NCBI RefSeq assembly: GCF_024971095.1
Contig: NZ_CP069717.1
Span: forward strand, 1,302,001-1,366,000
From: Microbacterium neungamense
GTDB lineage: Bacteria > Actinomycetota > Actinomycetes > Actinomycetales > Microbacteriaceae
Direction of reading: 5' to 3'
DNA: 64,000 nt
Positions 7,812 to 17,450 of this stretch are shown in pieces; the first letter of the stretch is position 1, and every line of letters begins with the position of its first letter. Under the pieces are notes generated by a model, which saw only the letters and a program-made list of their open reading frames with translations, had not been told where the DNA came from and ran no database searches. The translations under genes and the position numbers were made by a program.

Positions 7812-7837
7812 GAAACCCCCGGTTCGCCGGGGGTTTC
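7812..7837. terminator. Strong bidirectional terminator
   Basis: GAAACCCCCGG-TTCG-CCGGGGGTTTC, a perfect stem of about 11 base pairs closed by a UUCG tetraloop, with A and T flanks on the two sides. It can end tRNA-Val(GAC) on the plus strand and the P450 gene on the minus strand. Confidence 0.8.
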
Positions 7838-7853
7838 GTCGTCTCCGGGGCCC

Positions 7854-9065
7854 TCAGCGGATGTCGATGAGCATGCCGTCCTGCGGCTGTGCCGGGATGC
7901 GGCGCAGGCTGATCCGCAGATCCTGGTCGGGAACGGTGTACCAGCCGCGATCCGACAGCTCCTCCAGCGCCGCGGCGACGAGGTCGGTCGTCGCCCGCTC
8001 GCCGGGGCAGTGGTGCGAGGTCAGCATGTCGCCGACGCCCTGCGCGACCACGGCGTGGTCCGGCGCCTTCTCGAAACGCGCCGGGTCGAACCGCTCCGGC
8101 TCGCCCCAGATGCGCGGGTCGTGATCCGTGCCGTACAGATCGAGCAGCATCCACCGGCCGGCCGGGAAGCGCTCGCCGCAGAGGTGGAACGGCCGGGTCG
8201 AGACACCGCCGATCATCGGGAAGAACGGGTAGAAGCGGCGGATCTCCTCGGCCATCCAGCCGGTGAGGATCTCGTCGTTGCGGATGCGGCGCGCCCATTC
8301 CGGCCGGCGCTGCAGCGCGTGACCGGCGAAGGCGATGAACCGGGCCACCGCGACCACCGGGCGGACCAGGTTCAGCAGCTCGACCGCGGCGATCGGCGCC
8401 GGCAGCATCCGCCCGTCCTCTCGGAAGTGCGACACGCGCCCCACCGCGGTCTCCTCGTCGCCCCAGGCCCGCGCATCCTCCACCATCCGCCGCGCCCACG
8501 CCTCGGCCCGGCGGCGCCGCACGCGGGCGGCCCAGTTCACCGGACCCACGCTCGCGGCCCGGTCCACCATCACCCGCAGGTCGCCGGCGAGGGTCGCGTC
8601 GCCCGCCGCCGACGGCAGGCCGACCCAGCGCAGCGCGGCCCGGGCCAGGGCATCCGTGCCGAGGTCGAGCAGCGACACCCGTGAGCCGCGCCGGCGCTCT
8701 GCCGCGGCCTCCCACTCCTCGTGGAACAGGTCCACCAGCGGCGCCCGCCCGTGCAGGGCGATCTCGACCATCAGCTCCTTGCGCGCGTCGTGCCGAGGGC
8801 CCTCCAGCGACTGCACGCTGCCTTCGTCCTGCAGCAGATGCGAGGCCGAGCGCGGGACGGCGCCGGTGCGCTGGAAGCCGCTGCCGAACACGTGCACGGC
8901 CTCGGCGCCGCGGGCGACGACGACGTTGCGCCCGAGCAGGCGCGTGCGGAACGCGTCGGCCCCGGCATCCCGATAGCCGCGGATGCCGAACAGATAGCCG
9001 TCGCGGACGAAGCGGAGGGCCGCCTCGCGCACGAGCGGCGGCACTCCCGTCGGGGTCTCAGCCAT
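7854..9065 (-). CDS. CYP152-type cytochrome P450 (fatty-acid peroxygenase), C-terminal part of a fused frame
   Basis: 403 residues from the ATG at 9065. The sequence follows the CYP152 family (P450-BSbeta, SPalpha, OleT): GYLFGIRGYRDAGADAF and RLLGRNVV at the start, the peroxygenase Arg-Pro pair in NLVRPVVAVARF (about residue 235) in place of the usual acid-alcohol pair, LLDLYGTDHDPRIWGEPERF, and the heme cysteine in SHHCPGERATTDLV. The family uses hydrogen peroxide directly to hydroxylate or decarboxylate fatty acids, with no redox partner. The frame is open from the M20 peptidase upstream with no stop, so the product may be made as one 844-residue protein or start internally at this ATG. 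Confidence 0.85.
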   Translation of the reverse strand: MAETPTGVPPLVREAALRFVRDGYLFGIRGYRDAGADAFRTRLLGRNVVVARGAEAVHVFGSGFQRTGAVPRSASHLLQDEGSVQSLEGPRHDARKELMVEIALHGRAPLVDLFHEEWEAAAERRRGSRVSLLDLGTDALARAALRWVGLPSAAGDATLAGDLRVMVDRAASVGPVNWAARVRRRRAEAWARRMVEDARAWGDEETAVGRVSHFREDGRMLPAPIAAVELLNLVRPVVAVARFIAFAGHALQRRPEWARRIRNDEILTGWMAEEIRRFYPFFPMIGGVSTRPFHLCGERFPAGRWMLLDLYGTDHDPRIWGEPERFDPARFEKAPDHAVVAQGVGDMLTSHHCPGERATTDLVAAALEELSDRGWYTVPDQDLRISLRRIPAQPQDGMLIDIR

Positions 9066-10388
9066 GATCCTGTCGCTCTCTCGGATGGCGTCCCGGCCCA
9101 GGACGGACAGTTCGTCCCAGAAGTGGGCGATGGTGCGCGCGCCGGCCAGCAGCGTGTCGATGTCGACGCTTTCGTCGGCGCCGTGCCAGCCGCCCTCGGG
9201 CGGTCCTGTGCCGAGGAAGTACACCGGCACGTGCAGACGCGTGGACAGCAGCTCGGCCGGTCCGCCGCCGGCATTGCCCATCCGCCCCCGCGGTGCCGTG
9301 CCGAAGCCGGCGGCGAGAGCGCGCTCGAGGGCGTCCAGGACCGGCCCTGAGGGAGAGACGAGCGGCTCCTGCGCGATCGCCTCGTCGACGCTCAGCTCGT
9401 AAGCCGCGTCGTCCGGCACGGCGTCGGCGACGAACCTGCGCAGCTGGTCGGCCACCCGCTGGATCCGCTGCCGGGGAACGGTGCGGATGCTGAGGGTCGC
9501 CCGCGCCGGGATCACCGAGCGATCGAAGTCGCCAGGGTCTCCCGACAGCAGGGACAGCACCTCGACGGTGAGTCGCGCCCAGAGCCGCTCCAACGGCGTG
9601 AAGCCGCGCTCCCCAGTGATCTGCCGGGTGCCGGTGCGCTCCGTCCAGGCATCCGCGTCGTACGGGAGTGCCGCGAGTTCGCGCCGGCGCTCCGCGCTGA
9701 GCGGCTCGACGTCGTCGTAGAACCCGGGAAGGGCGATGCGTCCTTCATCGTCGTGGATCCGGCTGAGCAGGCGCGCGAGTGCGAACGCGGGGTTGAGGGT
9801 GACGCCGGAGGCCACCCTGCTGTGGACGTCGCGCTCCGGCCCGACGACCGTCACGGTGGCGGTCAGGATGCCGCGGATGGACGTCACCGGCGCGGGGGCG
9901 TCGTCGCGCCATTGCAACGTGTCGGAGAACACGACGAGGTCGCAGGCGAGATCATCGGCGTGCTCCGCGATGAGCTGGGCCAGGTGAGGCGAGCCCATCT
10001 CCTCCTCGCCTTCGACGAGGAACACGACGTTGACGGGGTGCGGGGATGCGGCGCGGTGCGCACGCAGCGCCCAGAGGTGGGCGAGCACCTGCCCCTTGGC
10101 GTCGGAGGCGCCGCGCCCGTAGAGCCGCCCGTCCCGTCGCGCGGCCGTGAATGGATCGGTCTGGTGCCACTGCTCGGGCTTGGCGTGACGCACATCGTGA
10201 TGGCTGTAGACGAGCACGGTGGGCGCCGCCGGATCGCGGGCGCCCTCGCCGAGGACGGCCCACGCGTCCCCGGTCGGCAGGATCCGCGCCTCCAGGCCCG
10301 CGGCGCGCATCGCAGAGGCCAGCCAGTGCGCGGATCGCGCCATGTCGGCCCGGCGTGCGGGATCCGCCGCCACCGACGGGATGCGCAC
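9066..10388 (-). CDS. M20-family dipeptidase-like domain, N-terminally truncated and fused to the P450
   Basis: Reads from GTG 10388 and runs in frame into the P450. Its catalytic face is kept: YSHHDVRHAKPEQW (metal-binding His/Asp), GRGASDAKGQVLAHLWALRAH (bridging Asp), VEGEEEMGSPHL (catalytic Glu pair) and a terminal FLGTGPPEGGWHGADESVDID (metal His). The family cleaves dipeptides or acylated amino acids with two zincs. It starts at VRIPSVAADP, a motif normally 20-30 residues inside the protein; an in-frame TGA lies two codons upstream and no other frame supplies the missing helix. So the beginning has been lost. The link to the P450 is about 13 residues (VLGRDAIRESDRI). Confidence 0.75.
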
Positions 10389-10417
10389 CCATCATCCTGG
10401 CCATCACCGGCGGTCTC

Positions 10418-10522
10418 GTGCAGTCCCTGCAGTTCCTGCTCTGGGTCGGGCTCGTCCTCCTGGCCATCGCGGTGATCGCCTGGCTGATCCGCGCGATCTC
10501 GGGACGCAACACGAGCGTATGA
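10418..10522 (+). CDS. Tiny single-span membrane protein (34 residues)
   Basis: From GTG 10418 the frame encodes VQSLQFLLWVGLVLLAIAVI and ends AWLIRAISGRNTSV: one hydrophobic helix followed by a basic tail. Its TGA stop overlaps the ATG of the DUF6098 gene (10519), which suggests translational coupling and supports it being real. No family recognised. The start is uncertain, since the frame stays open upstream over the truncated M20 gene on the other strand. Confidence 0.4.
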   Translation: MQSLQFLLWVGLVLLAIAVIAWLIRAISGRNTSV

Positions 10523-10810
10523 CCTCGGACCCGGCATCCCGGGCCGAGGGGATGCCGCTGGTGCGAGACCTCGATGATCTCGAAAGCCTTGTGCGAGCTC
10601 ATCGGGGTCTCGCCGTCCGTTATTCGAAGGGGTGGGGCGACGACCGCATCGCGTGGGTGCTCACCGGGCGGATCGTGGGCCGGGGCCCCGACTGCGAGCC
10701 GCTGCTCGACGACGTGCGGCCGGTCGCCCAGCTCGCGCCGGAAACTGCTGGAGGAGGCGGAGCGCGTCTACCACGAGCGGTTCCACGTGGGGCGGGACTC
10801 CACCGGCTGA
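10519..10810 (+). pseudogene. DUF6098-like protein, frameshifted near its end
   Basis: From ATG 10519 the frame gives MPLVRDLDDLESLVRAH, GLAVRYSKGWGDD and WVLTGRIVGRGPDCEPLLDD up to RPVAQLAP. The expected end, RKLLEEAERVYHERFHVGRD and then STG and a stop at 10808-10810, is in the next frame. One base gained or lost around 10735-10742 explains this. Function unknown for the family. It may be a true mutation or an assembly error. Another possible start is ATG 10552. Confidence 0.55.
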
Positions 10811-10882
10811 GCAGGCCCTCCGGCCGCTCATCCGGGTCGCGGCGTGGCGGTAGCCTAGAAGCGACCTGGATGGAGACCTTCT

Positions 10883-12889
10883 GTGCCTGAGAACGCCCAG
10901 CCGACCGCCGAGAAGCGCGACGGCTTCGCCCTGTTCCCCGATCGCTCGGTCGTCGCGATGCGCGTCGGCGGCGTCCTGAAGGACTTGGCGGCCACGGTGA
11001 CCGAGACGGACGACGTCGAACCGGTCACCATCGACAGCGAGGAGGGGCTGAGCATCCTCCGCCACTCCACGGCGCACGTGCTCGCGCAGGCCGTGCAGCG
11101 CATCAAGCCCCAGGCGAATCTGGGCATCGGCCCGCCCATCACCGACGGCTTCTACTACGACTTCGGCGTGGACACCCCGTTCACCCCGGAGGATCTGAAG
11201 GCCATCTCGAAGGAGATGCAGCGCATCATCCGCGAGGGTCAGCGCTTCGTGCGCCGCGTCGTCACCGACGAAGAGGCGCGCGCCGAGCTCGCCGACGAGC
11301 CGTTCAAGCTCGAGCTGATCGGCCTGAAGGGCCCGGGCGCGGGGAACGCCGCCGACGGGGCATCCGTGGAGGTCGGCGAGGGCGAGCTGACGATCTACGA
11401 CAACGTCACCCGCGACGGCGAGGTGGTCTGGAAGGACCTCTGCCGCGGCCCGCACCTGCCGAACACGCGCATGATCGGCAACGGCTGGGACCTCACCCGC
11501 GTCGCGGCCGCGTACTGGCGCGGCAGCGAGAAGAATCCGCAGCTGCAGCGCATCTACGGCACCGCGTGGCCGAGCAAGGACGAGCTGCGGGCCCACCAGC
11601 AGCGGCTCGAGGAGGCCGCCAAGCGCGACCACCGGCGCCTGGGCGCCGAGATGGACCTGTTCTCCTTCCCGGACGAGGTCGGCCCGGGGCTGGCCGTCTT
11701 CCACCCCCGCGGCGGGATCGTCCGGTACGAGATCGAGCGGTACATGCGCGAGCAGCTGCTCGCCCACGGCTACGAGATGGTGAACAGCCCGCACATCACC
11801 AAGGGCGACCTGTTCGTCACCAGCGGGCACATGCAAACCTATGCGGACGGCATGTACCCGCCCATGCACCTCGACGCGATCGTCGACGAGGAGGGCAACG
11901 TCACCCGGCAGGGCCAGGACTATTACCTGAAGCCGATGAACTGCCCGTTCCACAACCTCATCTACCGCTCGCGCGGCCGCAGCTACCGCGAACTGCCGCT
12001 GCGGCTGGCGGAGTTCGGCACGGTGTACCGCTACGAGAAGAGCGGCACCCTGTCCGGGCTGACGCGCGTGCGCGGCCTCACCCAGGACGACGCGCACATC
12101 TACGTCGCCCAGGACCAGGTGGAGGCCGAGCTCACCCGCAACCTCGAGTTCGTGCTGAAGGTGCTCCGCGACTACGGCCTGGACGACTTCTACCTCGAGC
12201 TGTCCACGAAGGACGACAGCAAGGACAAGTTCCTCGGCTCCGACGAGCAGTGGGAGGTCGCCACCGAGACGCTGCGGCGGGTGGCCCTGGCATCCGGGCT
12301 CGAGCTCGTGCCGGATCCGGGCGGGGCGGCGTTCTACGGGCCGAAGATCTCGGTGCAGGCGCGCGACGCGATCGGCCGCACCTGGCAGATGTCCACGATC
12401 CAGCTGGACTTCAACCAGCCGGAGCGCTTCGAGCTCGAGTACACCGGCCCGGACGGGCTGAACCACCGGCCGGTGATGATCCACCGCGCGCTGTTCGGCT
12501 CGATCGAGCGGTTCTTCGCGATCCTGCTCGAGCACTACGCCGGCGACTTCCCGCTCTGGCTGGCGCCCGCCCAGGTGGTCGGCGTGCCGGTGGCTGAGGA
12601 GTACGCGCCGTACCTGGACGACGTCGTGGGGCGGCTGCGCGCCGCCGGCATCCGCGCCGAGGTGGACCATTCCGACGACCGGATGCAGAAGAAGATCCGC
12701 AACCACACCACCGCGAAGGTGCCGCTGATCCTCATCGCGGGGGAGCAGGACCGTGCCGCGGGCACGGTGTCGTTCCGGTTCCGCGACGGCTCTCAGGAGA
12801 ACGGCGTGCCGCTGGACGAGGCGATCGCGCGCATCCGCCGGGCGGTGGAGAGCCACACGCTCGTGCGCACAGCGGAGGATCTGGCGTGA
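10883..12889 (+). CDS. thrS: Threonine--tRNA ligase
   Basis: 668 residues from GTG 10883. It charges tRNA-Thr. Domains in order: TGS (about 15-65), the editing and second additional domain ([15 protein letters not shown], then GPHLPNT), the class II catalytic core and an anticodon-binding domain from about 570 ([12 protein letters not shown]). The zinc ligands are in [10 protein letters not shown] (Cys), TQDDAHIY (His) and [10 protein letters not shown] (His). Motif 2 is RVRGLTQDD and motif 3 [13 protein letters not shown]. Only about 26 bases separate the TAGCCTAGAAG promoter region (10851-10861) from the start, so there is no room for a T-box. It overlaps the HIT gene by four bases. Confidence 0.97.
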   Translation: MPENAQPTAEKRDGFALFPDRSVVAMRVGGVLKDLAATVTETDDVEPVTIDSEEGLSILRHSTAHVLAQAVQRIKPQANLGIGPPITDGFYYDFGVDTPFTPEDLKAISKEMQRIIREGQRFVRRVVTDEEARAELADEPFKLELIGLKGPGAGNAADGASVEVGEGELTIYDNVTRDGEVVWKDLCRGPHLPNTRMIGNGWDLTRVAAAYWRGSEKNPQLQRIYGTAWPSKDELRAHQQRLEEAAKRDHRRLGAEMDLFSFPDEVGPGLAVFHPRGGIVRYEIERYMREQLLAHGYEMVNSPHITKGDLFVTSGHMQTYADGMYPPMHLDAIVDEEGNVTRQGQDYYLKPMNCPFHNLIYRSRGRSYRELPLRLAEFGTVYRYEKSGTLSGLTRVRGLTQDDAHIYVAQDQVEAELTRNLEFVLKVLRDYGLDDFYLELSTKDDSKDKFLGSDEQWEVATETLRRVALASGLELVPDPGGAAFYGPKISVQARDAIGRTWQMSTIQLDFNQPERFELEYTGPDGLNHRPVMIHRALFGSIERFFAILLEHYAGDFPLWLAPAQVVGVPVAEEYAPYLDDVVGRLRAAGIRAEVDHSDDRMQKKIRNHTTAKVPLILIAGEQDRAAGTVSFRFRDGSQENGVPLDEAIARIRRAVESHTLVRTAEDLA

Positions 12890-13413
12890 CGGAGGACGGC
12901 GCGCAACTCGCCGGCGTGCCGGACGAGTTCCAGCGGCTGTGGACCCCGCACCGGATGGCGTACATCCAGGCGGGGCGGGAGCCGCTGCGTGAGGAGTGCC
13001 CGTTCTGCGAGGCGCCGAAGCATCCGGACCCCGAGCGGCTCATCGTCGCGCGCGGCGAGACCGCGTTCGTGCTGCTGAACCTGTTCCCGTACAACTCCGG
13101 TCATCTGCTGGTGTGCCCGTACCGGCACATCGCCACGTACGACCAGGCCAGCCCGGAGGAGGTCGCCGAGATCGGCGCGCTCACCCAGACCGGGATGCGG
13201 GTGCTGCGGGAGGTGTCGCGCTGCGACGGCTTCAACCTGGGCATGAACCAGGGCGCCGTGGCCGGTGCCGGCGTGGACGCGCACCTGCACCAGCACATCG
13301 TGCCGCGGTGGTCGTCGGATGCGAACTTCTTCCCGATCATCGCCAAGACGAAGGCGCTGCCGCAGCTGCTCGGCGAGGTCCGTGAGGCCGTCGCCCACGC
13401 CTGGCCCCGCTGA
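12886..13413 (+). CDS. HIT-domain nucleotide hydrolase / phosphorylase
   Basis: 175 residues from GTG 12886, overlapping the thrS stop. The active-site triad reads [10 protein letters not shown] (HxHxH), and a CPFCEAPK pair near residue 40 is the usual zinc knuckle of this actinobacterial group. The family splits dinucleoside polyphosphates such as Ap4A. Aminoacyl-tRNA synthetases make Ap4A as a by-product, so the coupling to thrS makes biochemical sense (inference). Function beyond the HIT superfamily is not certain. Confidence 0.85.
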   Translation: MTEDGAQLAGVPDEFQRLWTPHRMAYIQAGREPLREECPFCEAPKHPDPERLIVARGETAFVLLNLFPYNSGHLLVCPYRHIATYDQASPEEVAEIGALTQTGMRVLREVSRCDGFNLGMNQGAVAGAGVDAHLHQHIVPRWSSDANFFPIIAKTKALPQLLGEVREAVAHAWPR

Positions 13414-13460
13414 ACGCCTCGCCGCCTGGCTCTGTTTGTGCCGTTCTGCGGACCGCGGGG

Positions 13461-14313
13461 TCAGCGGACCCGGCGGGCGGTGAACTGGAGGCGCGGGTTC
13501 GCGTAGAACTCCTGCGACTCGATCAGCTGCAGCTCGCGCTCACCGGAGTCCAGCGTCGTCTGCAGCAGGTCGAACACGCTCGACACGGTGCGCTCGAGCG
13601 CCGTCCTGGCATCGCCCGTGCCGACGTAGTGCGCGGTGAACAGCGCCGCGGTGACATCGCCGGAGCCGTTCGCCTTCATCGGCAGGTGCGGCGTGGACAC
13701 CAGCCACGCGCCCTTGTCGTCCACGGCGAGCATCTCGATGGTGCCCTCCTCGCGATCCGGGCGCTCCACGCTGGTCACCAGCACGGTCGAGGGCCCCATC
13801 GCCCGCGCGGCGTCCACCGAGGCGAGCGTCGATTCCAGATCGGCGGGCTCGGTGCCGGTGAGGTAGCCGAGCTCGAACTGGTTCGGCGTGATGATGTCGG
13901 CCACCGGCACCACGCGGTCGCGCAGCAGGTCGGGGATCGCCGGGGGCGACGAAGCATCCGGACTTGGCGTTGCCCATCACCGGGTCGCACGCGTACACGG
14001 CATCCGGGTTCGCGGCCTTCACCCGCGACACGGCGTCGATGATCACATCCGCGATGCCCTCGCCGCCCTGATAGCCGCTGAGCACGGCGTCGATCTGCGG
14101 CAGGACCCCGCGCTCCTCGACGCCGGTGATGACCTCGCGCACATCCGCCGGGTCGATCAGCGGACCGCGCCACGCGCCGTACCCGGTGTGGTTGGAGAAG
14201 TTGACCGTGTAGACCGGCAGCACCTCCACGCCGATGCGCTGCAGCGGGAACACGGCCGCGGAGTTGCCCACATGGCCGTAGGCGACGGCGGACTGGATCG
14301 AGAGGATCTTCAT
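13461..14313 (-). pseudogene. pdxY: Pyridoxal kinase PdxY, frameshifted
   Basis: The first part (from ATG 14313) reads MKILSIQSAVAYGHVGNSAA and later VLSGYQGG and YACDPVMGNAKSGCFVAP. The second part, in another frame, continues VVPVADIITPNQFELGYLTG and has the phosphate-binding MKANGSGDVTAALF. Together they make a full pyridoxal kinase of about 283 residues. The break is at a run of five G on the plus strand (13942-13946); four would restore the frame and give PAIPD. That looks like a homopolymer error or a recent mutation. PdxY phosphorylates pyridoxal to PLP, fitting the pdxR-pdxST cluster beside it. Confidence 0.8.
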
Positions 14314-14399
14314 CCCGCCATCCTCTCATTCCGCCCGGCGCACCCCCGGCAGCCGACCCGGGCGATGTGCCCGGCGGCGCATCCGTCAGCGCGCCGCGC

Positions 14400-15707
14400 T
14401 CATCGGGCTGCGGCGGCGAGGTCGTCGAGCAGCCGCTCGGCCGCCTCGTCGTCGAGATCGTGCACGGTCAGCCGCAGGTGGCGGGATGCCGGCCCGGCGT
14501 CGTCCAGCCGGAACTCGTCGCCGGTGCGCGCGAGCCAGCCGCGCCGCATCAGCGCCTCCGCGGCCCGGCGGGCCGGCACATCGAGCTCGACCCACAGGCT
14601 GAGGCCGTCGGCGGAGGAGGTGCGGATGCCGCGCGCTGCCAGTCCCGCCGCGAACGCGGCGTTGCGGTCGGCGTAGTGCCGGCCGGCGGCGTCGATCCGC
14701 TGCCGCACCTGCGGGTCGGTGAGCTGCGCGTGCGCGAGCCGCTGCAGCAGATGGCTGACCCACGTCGTTCCGGGGCTGAGCCGCATCGCCAGCCGCTCGG
14801 CGGTGGTCGGATCGGTGGCCGCGATGGCCAGGCACATGTCCGGCCCGAGGAACTTCGACACCGAGCGCACCAGCGCGTAGCGCCGGTGCCCGGGCCCGAT
14901 CAGCGTCGCGTAGGGATGCTGCGACAGCAGCGAGAAGTGGTCGTCCTCGATCACCAGCACGTACGGATGCGCGGCGAGCACTTCCCGCAGCGCCGCCGCG
15001 CGGGCGGGGGAGAGGCTGACGCCGGTCGGGTTCTGCGCCCGGGGCGTGCAGATCACGGCCCGCACGCCGGCGTCGAGAGCGGCGCGCAGCCCGTCCACGG
15101 TCATGCCCTCGTCGTCCACGGGCACCGGGACGGCGCGATAGCCGCCGAGGCGCACGGTGTGGATGCTGGCGAGGAAGCAGGGGTCCTCCAGGGCGACGGC
15201 GTCGTCGCGCAGAAGCGCCTGCGCGAGCAGCCGCTCCACGGCGTCCACGGCGCCGCTGGTGACGCTGATCCGCAGATCGTCGCGGCCGAGGTCGGCGCGC
15301 GCCCACTCCTCGGCCCAGGCCTCGAGACCGGCGTCGATCACCGGCTCGCCGTAGAGCACGGGCCGCCCCACGATGCGGCCGAGCGCCGGTGTCGGGTCCG
15401 GGATGAGCCGGGGGTCGGGGTTGCCGGAGCCGACGTCCTGCAGCACGGTGTCGTGCGCGACGCCCTCCTGGGCGAACGTCTCGGCGCCGGCGACCACGGT
15501 GCCGGCGCGGCCGCGGGAGACGACGAGACCGGCCTGAGCCAGCTGCCGGTAGGCGGAGACCGCCGTGTTCCGGTTCACGCCCAGCCGCGCCGCCAGCTCG
15601 CGCACGGGCGGCAGGGCGTCGCCAGGGCGCAGCATCCCGCGTTCCCGCAGCGACCGCACGCTGTCGGCGATCTCGGCGGCGGTCGTCCCGGTGATCACGT
15701 CGTCCAT
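14400..15707 (-). CDS. pdxR: PdxR, GntR/MocR-type regulator of vitamin B6 synthesis
   Basis: 435 residues. Residues 1-70 are a GntR winged helix (RPGDALPPVRELAARLGVNR, then NTAVSAYRQL). The rest is a class I aminotransferase fold that binds PLP as effector: TPRAQNPTG and the Schiff-base lysine in RSVSKFLGPDM. It is divergent from pdxS across about 80 bases, the standard layout for PdxR, which controls pdxST in response to PLP. The start is ATG 15707 or GTG 15713; the longer open frame upstream crosses the shared promoter and enters pdxS. Confidence 0.88.
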   Translation of the reverse strand: MDDVITGTTAAEIADSVRSLRERGMLRPGDALPPVRELAARLGVNRNTAVSAYRQLAQAGLVVSRGRAGTVVAGAETFAQEGVAHDTVLQDVGSGNPDPRLIPDPTPALGRIVGRPVLYGEPVIDAGLEAWAEEWARADLGRDDLRISVTSGAVDAVERLLAQALLRDDAVALEDPCFLASIHTVRLGGYRAVPVPVDDEGMTVDGLRAALDAGVRAVICTPRAQNPTGVSLSPARAAALREVLAAHPYVLVIEDDHFSLLSQHPYATLIGPGHRRYALVRSVSKFLGPDMCLAIAATDPTTAERLAMRLSPGTTWVSHLLQRLAHAQLTDPQVRQRIDAAGRHYADRNAAFAAGLAARGIRTSSADGLSLWVELDVPARRAAEALMRRGWLARTGDEFRLDDAGPASRHLRLTVHDLDDEAAERLLDDLAAAAR

Positions 15708-15743
15708 CGTCACGAGTCTACGGGGCATCCGGGCCGGTGCTAT

Positions 15744-15763
15744 GGTTTGACATAGGCCAAACC
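15744..15763. promoter_or_regulatory. Candidate PdxR operator
   Basis: A perfect inverted repeat GGTTTG-N8-CAAACC sits midway between divergent pdxR and pdxS. The core also contains TTGACA, a possible -35 element, and a nested TATG/CATA pair. Position and symmetry fit a shared operator; no binding data are implied. Confidence 0.55.
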
Positions 15764-15786
15764 CGACTTTGTCACAAGGAGTGACC

Positions 15787-16695
15787 ATGACCACCCTGGA
15801 AGAGCTCAGCACCCCGACCACCGGCTCGCAGCGCGTCAAGCGCGGCCTGGCCGAGATGCTCAAGGGCGGCGTCATCATGGACGTCGTCACCCCCGATCAG
15901 GCGAAGATCGCCGAGGATGCCGGCGCCGTCGCCGTCATGGCGCTCGAGCGGGTCCCCGCGGACATCCGCGCACAGGGCGGCGTCTCGCGGATGAGCGACC
16001 CGGACATGATCGACGGCATCATCGACGCCGTCTCGATCCCGGTGATGGCGAAGGCGCGCATCGGGCACTTCGTCGAGGCGCAGGTGCTGCAGGAGCTGGG
16101 CGTGGACTACATCGACGAGTCCGAGGTGCTCTCCCCGGCGGACTACGTCAACCACATCGACAAGTGGCAGTTCACCGTCCCCTTCGTGTGCGGGGCGACC
16201 AACCTCGGCGAGGCCCTGCGCCGCATCACCGAGGGTGCGGCGATGATCCGCTCCAAGGGCGAGGCCGGCACCGGCGACGTCTCGGAGGCGATGAAGCACA
16301 TCCGCAAGATCCGCGGTGAGATCGCCGCCCTGCAGTCGCTGGCCAAGGATGAGCTGTACGTCGCCGCCAAGGAGCTGCAGGCGCCGTACGACCTGGTCGC
16401 CGAGGTCGCCGAGACCGGCAAGCTGCCCGTCGTGCTGTTCGTCGCCGGCGGCGTGGCTACGCCCGCGGATGCCGCGATGATGATGCAGCTGGGCGCGGAC
16501 GGCGTGTTCGTGGGCTCGGGCATCTTCAAGTCCGGCGACCCCGTCGCGCGGGCCGCCGCCATCGTGAAGGCGACCACGTTCTACGACGACCCGAAGGTGA
16601 TCGCCGACGTGTCGCGAGGGCTGGGCGAGGCGATGGTCGGCATCAACGTCTCCGACCTGCCGGCGCCGCACCGGCTCGCCGAGCGTGGCTGGTAA
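15787..16695 (+). CDS. pdxS: Pyridoxal 5'-phosphate synthase, synthase subunit
   Basis: 302 residues. A TIM-barrel enzyme that builds PLP from ribose 5-phosphate, glyceraldehyde 3-phosphate and ammonia supplied by PdxT. Conserved: [40 protein letters not shown], the catalytic lysine in [11 protein letters not shown] and the second lysine region [22 protein letters not shown] just before ATG 15787 fixes the start; an in-frame ATG 18 bases upstream lacks a site. pdxT overlaps its end by 11 bases. Confidence 0.97.
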   Translation: MTTLEELSTPTTGSQRVKRGLAEMLKGGVIMDVVTPDQAKIAEDAGAVAVMALERVPADIRAQGGVSRMSDPDMIDGIIDAVSIPVMAKARIGHFVEAQVLQELGVDYIDESEVLSPADYVNHIDKWQFTVPFVCGATNLGEALRRITEGAAMIRSKGEAGTGDVSEAMKHIRKIRGEIAALQSLAKDELYVAAKELQAPYDLVAEVAETGKLPVVLFVAGGVATPADAAMMMQLGADGVFVGSGIFKSGDPVARAAAIVKATTFYDDPKVIADVSRGLGEAMVGINVSDLPAPHRLAERGW

Positions 16696-17320
16696 CCCCC
16701 GGGTCGGCGTCCTCGCGCTGCAGGGCGACGTGCGCGAGCACGCCGCCCTGCTCGCCGGGCTCGGCGCCGACGTCGTGGCGGTGCGCCGGCCGCAGGAGCT
16801 CGCCGGCGTGTCCGGGCTGGTCATCCCCGGCGGCGAGTCGACCGTGATCGACAAGCTCTCCCGCATCTTCGGCCTGCAGCAGCCCATCCGCGACGCGATC
16901 CGCGACGGGATGCCGGTGCTCGGCACGTGCGCGGGCTTGATCATGCTCGCCGACACGGTGCGGGACGCCATCGAGGGGCAGCAGACCTTCGGCGGGCTCG
17001 ACGTCGTCGTGCGCCGCAACGCCTTCGGACGGCAGACCGAATCGTTCGAGGCCGAGCTGGACGTGCCGGCGCTCGGCCCGGCGCCGGTGCACGCGGCGTT
17101 CATCCGCGGCCCGGTCGTGGAATCCGTCGGACCCGCCGCCACCCCGCTCGGCGCGCTCGAGGACGGGCGGGTCGTCGCGGTCGAGCAGGGCGGCCTGATC
17201 GGGCTGAGCTTCCATCCGGAGATCTCCGGGGAGACCCGGTTCCACCGCCGCTTCCTGGATCACGTCCACGCGCGCCGGACCGGCCCCGTCCCCGCGGCGC
17301 TCACGCGCGCAGGGCGCTGA
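16685..17320 (+). CDS. pdxT: Pyridoxal 5'-phosphate synthase, glutaminase subunit
   Basis: 211 residues from GTG 16685, inside the end of pdxS. A class I glutaminase: the nucleophile in [12 protein letters not shown] and the His-Glu pair in [24 protein letters not shown] and [12 protein letters not shown] are family signatures. It hydrolyses glutamine and channels ammonia to PdxS in a 12+12 complex. Confidence 0.97.
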   Translation: MAGNPRVGVLALQGDVREHAALLAGLGADVVAVRRPQELAGVSGLVIPGGESTVIDKLSRIFGLQQPIRDAIRDGMPVLGTCAGLIMLADTVRDAIEGQQTFGGLDVVVRRNAFGRQTESFEAELDVPALGPAPVHAAFIRGPVVESVGPAATPLGALEDGRVVAVEQGGLIGLSFHPEISGETRFHRRFLDHVHARRTGPVPAALTRAGR

Positions 17321-17395
17321 GCTCCGCGGTCGCCGGCGGCGTCGACCGCCCGAGCGGGCCCCGCGGCCGCCGGACGAGGCGCCGTCGCGGACGCA

Positions 17396-17401
17396 TAGAA
17401 T
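17396..17401 (+). promoter_or_regulatory. -10 box of yebC
   Basis: TAGAAT about 50 bases before the yebC ATG, predicting a leader of roughly 43 bases that contains CGGAGAG before the start. Confidence 0.45.
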
Positions 17402-17450
17402 GGACGACGCCCTCTTTCCGAACGGGGGCGGAACACACGAGCGGAGAGAT

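Noticed and set aside
10810..10882. T-box upstream of thrS
   Set aside because: The gap is about 70 bases with the promoter inside it, too short for a T-box, and no conserved T-box core is seen.
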